Assembly: GCF_000149955.1 (NCBI RefSeq)
Contig: NC_031000.1
Location: 1,220,028-1,284,027 of the forward strand
Reading direction: 5' to 3'
Length of the DNA stretch: 64,000 bases
Origin: Fusarium oxysporum f. sp. lycopersici 4287
Taxonomy: Eukaryota; Ascomycota; Sordariomycetes; Hypocreales; Nectriaceae
The notes under the pieces are model-generated. The model did no database searches and was not told where the DNA came from. It saw only the letters and a list, made by a program, of their open reading frames with translations. Numbering within the stretch: position 1 is the first letter of the stretch; the number at the start of each line of letters is the position of its first letter. The translations under genes and the position numbers were made by a program. This document shows, one piece after another, positions 20,410-31,703 of the stretch.

Positions 20410-22220
20410 GTGAGACGCAACCTTTCCGCATACGGACTGGCGTACTGCGTCGGCGGCCGATCGGTCTTACAGGGTGGCTGGTCTCCTCGCCCACTCGACT
20501 CCCAGACGCCAGCAGAAGCCTGGCCGAAAACCGTGTTGGGCGATCTCCACAGCGCGAGACTACCAAACGGAAACAATGGCTACTTTCGTCAATCCGGTCA
20601 GCAAATAGGCGTAATATCTATGAACGACTTCATGTTCGGCGATCTACATAGTGCACTGCGAGATCAGGTTTACACAATCCTGGAGTCTGGATGAGTAACT
20701 GAAGCTGTACCGCTGGCGCATTTACCCGACGCTCCACCAGTCGAGATATTAGATACTCGGCCCACACTGGCAGATCTCGCGGCCTTGCTTGGCGTCCCCT
20801 TACCTAATCCCTTACCCCCAGATCCTGGTCAACTCAGAGATCTCGAGCAAACATTGCGCAAGAAGCTCAAGCTCGAGGCACCACTCGCCGTGCAGGCTAG
20901 GGCTGAGCATGCTGGGTTCTTCCCCATGAACAAGTTCAGCGCCGTTCCGCTGATGATTAAAGCTGCGCGCGTGGCATCGAAGGAGTCGTACCTTGATGAC
21001 GTGAGCAAGCGATTCATGATTGTGCCACAGTGTCACGTCACACGTCTGAGCGTAGCGAATGACTCTGACGGTAAACGCGTTACTGGCATTTTGACCGAGC
21101 GAGGTCCAATTTCCATCGCGCCTGATTTTAAGGTTATCATTGCCCTAGGCACGATCGAAAGCACCCGTCTGGCATTGTTTTCGTTTGGCGAACAGGGACC
21201 CATTGGGTCCAACCTAATGGCCCATCAGCGCTCTAATATCGACTTCCGCATTCCACGCATAGCACTCGACAGGCTCTCGCCCACAGTTCAAGCCCTACAG
21301 ACCTCTGGGACTGTTGGTGAAAGGTAAGCACAAATTTAAGCGTGCAGATGGCACACTGGACGGTACAGTTGGCTACTTCCACTTGCAAATTACCGCCTCC
21401 GGCTTGGACAACATCAACTCGGATTCGAAAGCCGAATTATTTCGAAAACCGCCAGACATCGACACTGTTTATCAGCATCTCTTAGCTTCTGATTCACACG
21501 TTGTCATTACGATCCGCGGCATCGGGGAGATGGAAGGCGGCAATCCAAAGAGTAACGTGTCGCTGGATCATGACCCATCTCAGACCGACTATGGCGAGCG
21601 TAAGGCATACGTAAATTTACACCCTCTGGAGGAATATCTCCAGCTGTGGGACGCCCTGGACCAGGCCTCAGATGAACTGGCAGTCGCCTTGGCAGCTGGG
21701 CATAATATCGATGTGATCGCCCGCAACCCAGCCAGGATGGTGCCCTCAAGGGTTGCTGCCACGGCGCTCACCAGAGACCTGCCGTACGCCATTCGGAATG
21801 GGGTCAACCCGAATGGTCGCCGCGATGGGCTTGGGACCACACACCATCAGGCTAGCACGTTGAAAATGGGAGATGATCCGAATACATCCGTGACAGATGC
21901 CCACGGGAAGTTCCACAGCGTGAAGAACGCGTGCGCTGTTGGACCTGCACTCTTTCCGACAATTGGTTCACCGAATCGAATGCTTACAGGACTTGCGCTG
22001 GCTCGTCGACTCGGCGATCATGTCTTACCACCGCCAAATCCCGCTCAACCGGAGCCAGGTTTCCACTACCTGTTCGACGGGACACAGCACCCAGCCGATG
22101 TTCGCGCCAACTGGTTAATTGCAAACACGGGCCGGGGAGGTGGTGATTTCAAGATAGTGGATCGTTCGCTCATTGCTCAGCCTGGTAATGGAATCGGTTT
22201 ACTCTTCTACGGGTCCGAGC
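20410..22220 (+). pseudogene. GMC oxidoreductase fused to a DUF1080-like domain, broken
   Basis: The frame opens without a start codon as AYGLAYCVGGRSVLQGGWSP, the substrate/FAD region of GMC (glucose-methanol-choline) oxidoreductases. A stop (20692-20694) interrupts it, the same frame runs to 21327, and a shift near 21310 moves it to a frame that goes on to 22438. The C-terminal half keeps the GMC active-site signature: a His pair in LGTTHHQASTLKMG and Asn in GSPNRMLTGLALARRLGDHV. Directly after comes FDGT...DFKIVDRSLIAQPGNGIGLL, like the start of a DUF1080 (LamG-like, sugar-binding) domain, cut short near 22220. The FAD-binding N-terminus is missing. It cannot be functional. Confidence 0.75.
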
Positions 22221-22909
22221 AACTCGTGGGGTGTGTACTTAGCATTATGGCATCGGACGCATTTTCCCTCCTCTTGTTTGCTAACGATATTTGTCAATAT
22301 CAACCCGCTCGCTCATGTAGTAGACCAATATCACGGCTTGACAGGCTACAGCCAGTCATAATACCACTGCCTGCAAGGCAGTACCATCTCCATCATGAAT
22401 TTAGTTCAGCTTACCCGGGGGCACGAGATATTTCATAAGGTTGCCCCCTCCTCCTGGGGGTTGGCCTTGTGAGGTACGTACATCACAGACCCCCTGGTAA
22501 TTGTGCTCCCTCAGATAGAAAATCAAGAGTCACTCATTGCCTGATTCACTAAGGATCTTCTGCACGATTGTTGTCAGCCATCCATCCTGTCTGTGTGTGA
22601 TAATATTTGTTCGATCGCTTGGTGTTGCGCAACTTATTACACTAACTTATTTTTTTGAAATAAAAAAAAGACTCCTGGCATTCAGTTCAAGTGTTCCTGA
22701 CAAGATCTTCACCGCCCAAGCCCCATGTCGTACTGAGCGTGCTTAAAGGGTTAAAGTGAATATGATGAGCAGCAGCAACAATGTGTTAATTGATTCTTGA
22801 GTTCTTTCTTGTGCGGGGTATTCCATCCCGCAGAATTACTTAAAGCATACAGCTATTACCAAGGCAATTGTTCCTGAGGCCGTGAAGATCATGCCTACCC
22901 TGCGACACC
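22221..22909. other. Degenerate end of the GMC locus and intergenic DNA
   Basis: The open frame to 22438 no longer resembles DUF1080. No further gene or repeat was recognised up to the LINE target duplication. Confidence 0.4.
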
Positions 22910-22921
22910 CCACCTACTCCA
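22910..22921 (+). repeat. Target site duplication, left copy (LINE 22922-24066)
   Basis: CCACCTACTCCA, identical to 24067-24078. The pair flanks a 5'-truncated LINE. Confidence 0.8.
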
Positions 22922-24066
22922 GACAGTGGCCAGGTATTCGGTTACCCTTGGGTCGCGAGACGACCAGAACCGATACACGGCCGAGCTGGAGGCGATAGCG
23001 ATGGCACTGCGATGCATGCCCGATGGTCTGCAACGTCGAGAACTTACAGTATTGTCAAGCAGCCAGTGGTCACTTAAGGCGATCGTGCGACCCAGGCAAT
23101 AATCAGGCCAGATCACCATCCGACAGATCTATGAGCACATTGAATGACTGGGAAAGGGAAACAACAGAGTTAAGATGGCCTGGGTGCCGTCCCAAGACTA
23201 CAGCCTCACCATGAGCCGTGAAGCAAAGAGACAAGCCCAAAAGGCAACCAGAATAGAATGCACTCCGCGATCGCTACTATACCAGGCCCGCTCTAGGCGA
23301 ACCAGGCTGGTGGTCGCGCAGTTGCATCAGCAACGGAGACTACCCGATAGATTAGGCGGCTACTCTAAAAGGATCGACCGGGCTCTACCAGGCAAACATA
23401 CGCAAGCACTATACGATAGACTCAAGAGGCAAGAAGCTGACGTGCTCTCGCAGCTCTGCATGGGGATGGCGAGGATTAACGGCTACCTAAGTAAGATAGG
23501 AGCCGCAGAATCAGATATGTGTGAGTGAGGATATGCACTAGAGGCGATGGAGCATTTTCTATTCCGGTGCACAAGATGGGAGATAGAACGTGAAGCCATG
23601 CGATAAGTTGGATAAGATATGATGGGCAACCTTTCCTTCTTTCTGGGCGGAAAGTCGGCCTCGGACGGACTAAAGCGGATACCTAAACCTAGAGGCGGTG
23701 CGAGCGGCAGTCAAATTTGCGATGATGACGGGATGATTGAGCCGAGAGGGAAGTTGAGAAGGGGGGAAACAGAAAATTACTAAATATTAATACCGCAGTT
23801 AAGCACTAATAATAAACAGCCTTAAGTTAACAGACCATGCTTTAGCTGCTGAAGATAGGATGCTAAACATTTGGAGAAGTCGGTCTTCAAGCAGGCCTGT
23901 CAAGTAGAGTTAAGCGAGGCTAGAACGGAAAAGACTTCGGACGAGAAGTAGGGCTTTCCTGTATGTCAGACCGGATCAATGCGGAGGAATCGTAAATGGC
24001 TTAGCGTACATACTGGCCCTATGAGATTCGTTCTCCGGGCGTAATAAACTCTATCTATCTATCTAT
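22922..24066 (+). mobile_element. 5'-truncated Tad-type LINE, 3' end only
   Basis: Only the RNase H and C-terminal zinc part of ORF2 remains: NRYTAELEAIAMALRCMPDG, then KMAWVPSQDY, KHTQALYDRLKRQEADVLSQ and a CE-stop-GYALEAMEHFLFRC zinc motif. Four or more stops break the frame. It resembles the C-terminus of the intact LINE at 11757-15527 but is a different, older copy. The 3' end is cgggcgtaataaactctat with a (CTAT)n tail. The 12-bp target duplication shows it arrived already truncated, the usual result of incomplete reverse transcription. Confidence 0.85.
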
Positions 24067-24078
24067 CCACCTACTCCA
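24067..24078 (+). repeat. Target site duplication, right copy (LINE 22922-24066)
   Basis: CCACCTACTCCA follows the (CTAT)n tail directly and repeats the left copy without mismatch. Confidence 0.8.
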
Positions 24079-24516
24079 ATGCCCTGCCATGACACAGCCG
24101 TAAACACGCTAAGAACACGTAATAATCACATGACGAGAGGCTGGGACGAAACCACCGCAACGGAAGTCCAGGCAAGGGGGGTAAACATCGAACAGACAGC
24201 GAGAACTGATTCGGACATCACAAGCAAAACGGCCCGCGATACCGGCACTCCCGCCAGTGATCAGGCCCACGGCCTCCCTTCCTTACAGCCATGACTGGAC
24301 GCACTACTGATATGCCCGCACTACACGTTGGCAAAAACCCCACCTGTGAATTGGACGATGACTCCCTTGTGTCGAATTGCAACCAAGCTCAGCAAGTCGA
24401 CGACTCTGGCCATAAAAATAAGAGGATGGCAAGTGGCTCGAATTTCTATTTTCCTTTAGTCTGACACTGGACGAGGAGCTTCCAGACCAAACGAATGCGT
24501 GGACTCCGCTGACGTG

Positions 24517-25402
24517 ATGTTGCAGTGCATGACCCAAACCTCCAGCATCGCGAAAACATCTCGATTGACAGAGAACAAGCGCCGTTACCGAGCGCGCCAG
24601 AAAGAGTATGTGTCGGACCTTGAGCGAAAGGTCGCAGAAGCGCGAGAGCAAGGGATCAAAGCAACGACGGAGGTACAATTGGCGGCACGGGAGGTCGTCA
24701 TAGAGAACGGGCAGCTCCGGGACCTCCTTCGGCTGGCTGGCTTCACCGACGAAGATATCAACGTATGGACGAGGCGCGAACCCGGTGGAGATGATGTAAA
24801 TGGAGCGAATTGCGCTCGAAGGCGAGAAATAGAGCGGATGGCCAAGCTACGTGTGACATTGGCATCTGGCCGAGGAGGAGGGACCATAAAAGGGGAAAAG
24901 ATATCCTTTTCGAGCAAGACCGACGAGAAGGGAGAGCTTGGCCAGGCTAGAAACATATCGGAGAGCACCGGCATACCATCAATTCCAAACGAGCCACTAG
25001 ATAGCGAGCCAAACCCCTCCAACTGTCCGGATTTCGATACAGCGACTACCTGCCCAGCACCCAAAACGAGCGAGGCTCCTGCTGCTGCACAGCCAAACCT
25101 GCCATGACAAACAATCAATGCCATGCAAACTTCTCTCGCGTCTGGCCGAGAATCCTGCTACAGATATTACTCAGGTCCCAGTCCCGCCAGGGTCTGTTGA
25201 TCCTCTTGAGGATGCTACATACCATGAGGGAGATGTTGAATGCGGAAAGGCGTATGAGATGCTCATGCGCTACGCGACATCTGAGGAGAAGATGGATACC
25301 GTTGCTAAAGCATTGGAAAGTGGCTGCACTTCGACTGGGAAGGGTCGGTGTGTCGTCAAAAGGAATACTATTTGGGAGGCTCTCGATAGTATGTGTGGGT
25401 GA
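24517..25402 (+). pseudogene. bZIP-type transcription factor gene with one frameshift
   Basis: The first ATG in frame gives MLQCMTQTSS and then a fungal bZIP basic region (RLTENKRRYRARQKEYVSDL) followed by a leucine-zipper-like helix (VAEAREQGIKATTEVQLAAR, NGQLRDLLRLAGF). The frame stops at 25107. A second frame (25118-25402) continues as MPCKLLSRLAENPATDITQV and ends ECGKAYEMLMRYATSEEKMD...IWEALDSMCG, a well-preserved conserved-looking tail. No splice pair joins the two cleanly; one indel between about 25085 and 25118 would. So either a recent pseudogene or a sequence error. If intact it would be a DNA-binding regulator of about 295 aa. No target can be inferred. Confidence 0.6.
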
Positions 25403-27138
25403 GCTCTCGACACGATCCTGCGTCAGATAGACCATATTTGGCTGTACCAAGGGCAATTTTTGAATCTCTCAATCAAAAGAGCTCACTCCTTGATACAAAG
25501 GACATAGCACTCCATTCCTACCTCGCCTACTTTTCTTAGCCTATCTCTTAACCTGAGCGGTTGGTCAACCATACTGGCCAGCTCACCCCACCACAATCTC
25601 CCGAGGCGGCATGGATCGGGCAGAGGTAATACTGGCTTTTATTCAGCGTATGCATTTGTTGTATGCAGGCAATCTTCCCTCGTTTAATGCTTTATCAGCA
25701 CCCAGATGTTCCAAGCAGCCAACCCTCAAGGGAACAATGTTTAGACGGCCATCCCCACATATTCCAAGATCTCTCGCCGTTGCAGCATGTGGCTCTTTTC
25801 CAATGCCAGAATGAATCTCTTCATTAATAACAGTCCTGGCCGGCTATTGAATAGGAGCAATAATTAGTCTCAAGATTAGTTCACGCGGTGTGTATGTTTT
25901 ACACTTATTTCTGTACTACGCCCAAATGTGAATCCGGCAATCACCTCGATCGAGTAATCTACCTGTACAGTACAGGCAGTAAAACTGGGTGCAACTTTCT
26001 GAATAGGAATGTTTGCCCGGGGAGAAATGACCGACTCCTCTTCGATCTCCTGAGCATTGGCCACCTCTATTTTGAGCCCAGTGAGACATAAAGGTTGTGG
26101 GATGACGTCCATGGCGTGCGTCGATTCCCATTTCTGCAATATCGCAAATTTGGAGATGTATCTCTAGACTTGTATTAGTCGCGCTCGTTTGTTTGGCTTT
26201 TTATATCTTCCATGGTTTGTACTTGCCATACCAGCTCCTTCGCCTACATGAAGAACCCCCTTAGTCTTCACCTGCGGATACCGCAAGTCGGATCGAAATG
26301 GAGCAATATGCATACGATAGTGAAGATTCAGTGGAACCCAGTCGTCAGATTTATAGAGAGTTACCCTCTAACATGCCCACCTGGCAAACACAAGTCAAAG
26401 GCTTGGTCACTCAATAAGGTGATCACCGTGCCCAATGAACAAGCAGGAGTCCGAGCAAGCCCGGAGATAAGTGACCCCACCCTGAACTTCACGCGCAGGA
26501 GCGGTGTTACAAACTGCATCATCCCCAGAGTCTACTGAACCGCGATGCAAGGCTCAAGAGGCGGTCGTCATTATGACAAACAAGTCTCTCCTAGACAAGA
26601 CTCAGCATACAAGTCCAGCAGTCTCTGAAAGACGGACAGGCAATGTTTGATTGGCTCATTATGAGGTGAAAATGCTATGTCTTTGCGCCACTTCAGGTAC
26701 CCGCATATGTAAGGCAAGTAGACTTAGCCGAGAAATCTTGTCAGAGGTTTGATATATGGTGCCTTAGTTTTTTTTCGACATAATTGAAACTGTGGCCACC
26801 TCTTAGGAGAAGTAAGTGTTATTAGGGTTAACATCAGTACACTGGGGGCCGCATAAGAAGAGTTGGTACTTCTCAACCAGTGTCTATATGCTAGTGCTAC
26901 CGCGCGAGCCATAAATAATATAGAAGACGGCCCCATAACTAGCCCAGTTGTGTACTCATGCTCCCATGGCCCGAAGTGGAGTCTTGCACGAAACCCTCCT
27001 CTGAGACTGGTGTTGCATTTAAGGCACGTATTTCACGTAGATTTTCCGAGGAAGCAGGCAAGCCTTGTTATCTTGATCGTAATGAGAGACAATATATCGC
27101 AGAACGCATTTTGAGAAAATTCATCTCTTCCTCTCCTT
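25403..27138. other. Long intergenic stretch with a possible coding relic at 25876-26139 (minus)
   Basis: No intact gene over 1.7 kb. On the minus strand 26139-25876 an 87-codon open frame reads smoothly (WESTHAMDVIPQPLCLTGLK ... PSFTACTVQVDYSIEVIAGF) and has the flavour of a beta-rich domain, possibly arrestin-like; it has no good start and no neighbours in frame, so the assignment is weak. The rest showed no recognisable repeat or gene. Confidence 0.35.
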
Positions 27139-27935
27139 TCAGCACGCTGGGGGGGTAGTGTCATGGCCACATTGCAAGCAGCGGCTTTGTACTCCCTGTA
27201 ATGCTTGATAACGGCCGCAGTCCCAGCATTTTCCTATCATGGGAGTCTCCATATACGAGTCTAGAAGTTCCTTTATGAATTCCGGAGTCGTACCCGCGAT
27301 GCCTTCATAGATCTGCCTAACAGGTTTGCTTCCCAGACCCTGAGGCAGATTGATCCTTGCGTACTTGATGGCTTCATCTCTAAGATCTCTGACATAACTT
27401 GGCGTCAGTTCGTAAGCAGCCGGAATGGATCCAAGAAATTCAACAATTTCCGAATCTCTAAGCCTATCTAAGTACTTCGCTGCTGATAGTGATATCAGAC
27501 TGTCGACTGCGTATTTGTCTGCCAAAGAAAACATTCTTGCATGAAATTGTAGCGCAGATATGTTCTGTTCTTCGATCTCGGGTGCTGCCGAAACATCGTA
27601 ATCCCCATTATTAAAGTATTCAATCATTTTGTTGACAATGAACAGAGAATCCTCGCTCATCTCGTAAGTTCTCGAGGAGGATTCCTTGAAATAGATATCA
27701 GCCATCAGTCCCCAAGTTCTACGCCACCCACTTACTTGAAATGGGCCAGTAAAAGCGGTATGGAAAACCTTGGACTGTGTGAATAGGGCAGTTTTCCGAA
27801 CATGAAACTTCTTGCTCTCACACATCAAGACAAGGAACTCGCCATTCTCATCCTTCCTAATACAAATTTTACAATCAACAATTAATTGTAAAGTCTGAAA
27901 TGACGTAGCTATACATACCTCTGTTCGTCTTCCAT
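27139..27935 (-). CDS. BTB/POZ domain protein with C-terminal zinc-ribbon-like motif
   Basis: Two exons on the minus strand: 27935-27919 (17 nt, MEDEQ plus two bases) and 27856-27139, joined over a 62-nt GTATGT...TTAG intron; the result is one 244-aa frame. The fold is a fungal BTB domain: FHVRKTALFTQSKVFHTAFT, a middle EDSLFIVNKMIEYFNNGDYD strand-helix and the helical FHARMFSLADKYAVDSLISL segment after it. BTB proteins dimerise and often serve as substrate adaptors for cullin-3 ubiquitin ligases. The C-terminus CWDCG...CLQCGHD could bind one zinc. The very small first exon carries the only in-frame ATG upstream of the domain. It appears intact. Confidence 0.75.
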
Positions 27936-28362
27936 GCTGTTACAGATAAAGGTATGATATCCTAGAAGCAAAAGTAGGATTCTCCGCCCGGAACCATATC
28001 AGGAAAATGGATCATTATTGCGACCGAGGCGGCAGCGAATCATCGGGTCGGTGTCCGTCCATCACATTACCCCGCAAACCTTAAAATACCAAGAAAAGAT
28101 CCCAAGTGCCAGGAGAGCCCATGAAAAGAGCGGATGGGGAGGCTTGTTACCTTTCTATTGCGTTTCCGAAAATTGTTATCTGTATAAAGGCATTAGAGTC
28201 TGTCTCTTGGATGCATCGAGAAGGACTAAAAGGTTGCAGGGAGCGGAACAGGACGAATGCTGAATGTAATGGCCGCCTCATTTTATCCGGCCAATCCCAT
28301 CTTTTCTATCAGTCCTCTCTCGTAAATATTCTGTAAATTGCACCATTCAGCCACATGATGGC
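27936..28362. other. Intergenic, upstream of the BTB gene
   Basis: About 430 bases, probably holding the BTB promoter. No other gene was seen. Confidence 0.4.
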
Positions 28363-28371
28363 GTAAAAGGG
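28363..28371 (+). repeat. 9-bp direct repeat flanking the MITE, left copy
   Basis: GTAAAAGGG, repeated exactly at 28879-28887. A 9-bp target duplication is typical of MULE-type transposition. Confidence 0.65.
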
Positions 28372-28878
28372 CAGGCTTCGAAATCGATCGTATAGATCGA
28401 TTTGATCGATTCGATTAATCGATTCGATTTCGATTTCGACCGATCGATTACAAGTCCTGATCGATCGATTTATATCGATCGTCACCCGCAATTGATCGAT
28501 ATCGATCGAGCGGCCCTCTCAGTCGGTCGATATCGATCGATCAAATAGATCAGACAGAGCCTCACGTGACGAGGCAATGAAGCTGCGCAATCCTAAAAAG
28601 GAAGGTGGTGGGACGCCTTCCTCCTTAGAAAGCTCTCAACAGCAGCGTCTCTCCACCAATCGCGCCTGCCAGGAATGCTTTGTGGGACATGCGACGTGTT
28701 GCGATCCACACAGAGGCAGAATCCAGGGCAGCCTACCCTGCACCTCACCGATTTATATATGGTCCACCCGATCGACGATCAAATCGATCGATCAGGACTT
28801 GTAATCGATCGGTCGAAATCGAAATCGAATCGATTAATCGAATCGATCAAATCGATTGGTCGATCGATTTCGAAGCTT
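28372..28878. mobile_element. MITE-like element with ~100-bp GATCGAT-rich inverted repeats
   Basis: About 507 bp. The left arm (about 28374-28471) and the right arm (about 28780-28877) are inverted copies differing at only a handful of bases. Both begin at a GCTTCGAAATCGATCG end and include GATTCGATTAATCGATTCGA and the shared unique stretch GATTACAAGTCCTGATCGAT. The interior (28472-28779) has no gene; its left part is also ATCGAT-rich. Exact 9-bp direct repeats lie outside both ends. Non-autonomous, long terminal inverted repeats and a 9-bp duplication point to a MULE-derived MITE. The open frames inside it (Ser-Ile-Asp-Arg runs) are products of the simple sequence. Confidence 0.7.
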
Positions 28879-28887
28879 GTAAAAGGG
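28879..28887 (+). repeat. 9-bp direct repeat flanking the MITE, right copy
   Basis: GTAAAAGGG, identical to 28363-28371. Confidence 0.65.
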
Positions 28888-29513
28888 TGATTCGGACATC
28901 GAAAGTTATGCGCTCTTTGAGGGGGTCCTCGGCTGGGCTGCCGCTGGCAGAGAGTTTACGGACCTGATGGAGGAATACGATGAGGAAGTGTGGCGCAGAG
29001 ACTATTCGAAGCACTAAGATGTCCTTATGATGGATAGGGTTGCTTAGAGACAGGTTGATTAATGTCATGGAAATCTCAGGAGATGATTAAACTGTAGCGA
29101 TACTACACTGGGGCTGAACCATGCATGCAAGATTGCTATTAGTGCTTTGCGCCAGCCAATTAACGTTGTAGTCTCTGTCTCGACCTGAGCTTTGAGGGGA
29201 TAAATTAGGTTTGCGCTTGAGCCTGATCAGCGACCCGCTTGCAAATAGTCAGCCAATCTTATTAGGTTCAATTTGTGGGCCTGGGATGCGGCATATCCAG
29301 GAACGGTGAGTACCGTTGTAGCCTACTGGCCAATCAAAGCTTTCCTGTCCGTCCATTCTTTCTCAATATTCCCTAGCAAGAGTTAGAAGAGCATAAAAGT
29401 TTACTCGTATAAAAGCCAGGCGATGCGGGCTACTCACCGTAATCAGATTTCTCTTCAACCCGCAGGACAAGAGGACTAGGATTTCTAAACAATCGCCAAC
29501 ACCTTTGTTCTCA
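28888..29513. other. Intergenic, probable promoter of the first chromate transporter gene
   Basis: About 625 bases without a supported gene. The part next to 29514 is expected to hold the promoter and leader of the transporter gene; no specific binding site was identified. Confidence 0.4.
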
Positions 29514-31242
29514 ATGGTGGCTGAACTTACACCCTCGCTATCAGTTGCGACGAAGTTGCACGACAAGAAAGCGGATGAAGAGTCTCAGAAGGTTGACTCT
29601 TTTCAGCCTGACTGCAGCGGACCCGCCTCTGATACACATTGTACCGAAGACGACCAGGGCCTTGAAAATAACTCTAACGTCCCCAAACTATCGTATCCGA
29701 AACTTTTCTGGTTCTTCTTCTACAACTTTGGCCTCTTTGCTTGGGGCGGACCCGTCGCGCAGATTGCCCTGATCAAAGAAAGGCTTGTGGTCCAGGACAA
29801 ATGGATCACCCTCCCTCGCTTCCAGCGCGTCTTCTCCGTCTATCAGATCCTCCCCGGGCCTGAGGCTGCCGAATTATGTATGTTCTTCGGTTGCTTGTCT
29901 GCGGGTAGGATAGGCGGGATTATTGCAGGTATGGCATTCATCCTGCCCGGGTTTGCTTTGATGCTACTTGCTAGTTATTTGTATACCCTAGCTGGTTTTG
30001 AGAATAAGTACTTCAATGCTTCGTTTCGGGCTTTGCAGCCTATCGTCGCGGCAATGGTAGGTGTCTCATCTATTGGAACACTATGCGCATTTTCGGTCAT
30101 CTGATTCTTACACTTATTTCCAGATCTTAAGAGCGACTCACAAGATAGCTGACCACTCGGTGAGAAAGCACAGTACGAGAAAAGTGGACCCGTTTCTTGT
30201 GATTGCAGCCATTTGCACGGCCATCAACGGCGCACTTCGGATAAACATGTCAGTATTCCCGTACCTCTAGATTAAACATAACTATACAACAGATGCTTTC
30301 TGCCGACGCCCGAATCTATTACGACGCTTTTAGGCAGTACGCTGACACCATTACTTCTTCATAGTTTCATCTCCCTTGGACTCTACGGCATAATCTATAC
30401 TTTTATCGCTCGGCGCCTCTGGATCCCTGCGGCCGCGCTCTTCATCCTTCAATATGTCGGTTACGCACTCTATGTCGTCTTCCGTGGTGTACCCTCACCA
30501 GTGTCGTTGGCCCTCGGTATCGCTAAGACACCGTCATTGATCAACCTCTTCGTGCTAGGCCTTGTGGCCGGCACGCTCTCATTCGGCGGCGCGTATACAG
30601 CCATCCCGTTTGTGCAGGTTGAGGCCGTCTTGATGGGGGCATGGCTCCCACAGAGCGTGTTCATTGATGGCATTGCCATTGGGAATATCTTGCCGGCACC
30701 GCTGGTTATTTTTGCAACGTTTGTGGGTTTTCAGGGCGCATACTTGGATAGGTCGATTGGCAACGCGTTTGCGGGGGCGATTATTATCACTCTGGGAATG
30801 TTTTTCCCCTGTTTCCTGTTTACCATTGCGGGGCATGAGTTGTTGGAAAAGTTGGTTCGAAATAAGGTAAGCGGAGCTCTGATTTCCTTAGTTTCCTCGT
30901 CACTATCACTTCCGTTATCAACAGGTCTAGCAATAACCTCGCTGACGGCCACCTTCCGGCAAATAGTTCCTCGCTAGCTTCTTTGACGGCCTATGTGGCT
31001 CGGTCATTGGCGTTATAGCAATCATCGCGGCGCAGATCCTCAAGGCCAGTATCGTAGGCTCTCTGGAAAGGGTGAAGGATAAGCCAATTGGTGAGGTAAT
31101 TGACACAACCGCTCAGGTCGGCCCGGCGGCGGTTCTGTACATGCTTGCCCTGGCGGTTCTCTACAAGTTTACTAATAAGTACACTGCACTCTTATTAGTT
31201 ATCATGGGTGCAGCCGCGGGGCAGTTTCTATTTGTAGACTAG
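29514..31242 (+). CDS. CHR-family chromate ion transporter
   Basis: Four exons (29514-30056, 30124-30248, 30365-30866, 30967-31242) make one 481-aa frame starting at MVAELTPSLSV. Each half carries a CHR domain: first FGLFAWGGPVAQIALIKERL with the LPGPEAAEL motif, second LSFGGAYTAIPFVQVEAVL followed by ILPAPLVIFATF. About ten hydrophobic segments predict an inner or plasma membrane protein. The family exports chromate (or related oxyanions) in bacteria; in fungi its substrate is less certain. Intron 1 and intron 3 (100 nt) have clean signals. Intron 2 (30249-30364, GTCAGT...ATAG) was chosen because it alone keeps the frame. The second-half motif has PAP where PGP is usual. Confidence 0.8.
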
Positions 31243-31381
31243 GGACAAGAAAGGTAGTTTGTACAGAATAGCGACACCGGAGGAGTACAAAGTCATGGCC
31301 CCAGATGGTGCCATTAAGATTGAGGAAGATGAACGATAGAAGAAGCTCTTGCAGGTTATGGGTATCTTTTCTATCATTTAA

Positions 31382-31605
31382 TATCAGATTGAACGGAACA
31401 CGAGAATATAGAATAGAGGAATACGGCAGGCGGATATCTCAATACCGGGTGGCGGGGGAAAACACCTGGAAGGACAGAAAGGAGACAGAAGAAAAAACAA
31501 GCTCTTGGGGACTAGATTGACCCCCAAATGTGAAAACCAACCTCATTTTAATTGGACATCAACCCTATTCGCGTATCCAACAATTCCCCAGCCGCCAATC
31601 TAACA
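31382..31605 (-). repeat. Solo-LTR-like repeat, copy 1 (minus orientation)
   Basis: Read on the minus strand it begins TGTTAGATTGGCGG and runs to a decayed end CAATCTGATA. It aligns over about 225 bases with 55949-56176 in the opposite orientation, including the shared AAAATGAGGTT, GGTATTGA(G/T)ATATCC and GCCACC(C/T)GGTATT parts. The TG...CA-type ends fit an LTR; no internal retrotransposon part or target duplication was found. Confidence 0.55.
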
Positions 31606-31703
31606 GCGACTGTGCTGCGCCGCAAACTTTTGAACCGAATCTTCATTGGTCGGGTTTGGGGCACAAGTGCTCCGTACGAATGTTGGGTCACAGCTACCCC
31701 GCC

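Noticed and set aside
24585..25124. 179-codon minus-strand frame
   Set aside because: Antisense of the bZIP coding region.
28309..28967. Several open frames with Ser-Ile-Asp-Arg repeats
   Set aside because: They are translations of the GATCGAT inverted arms, not genes.
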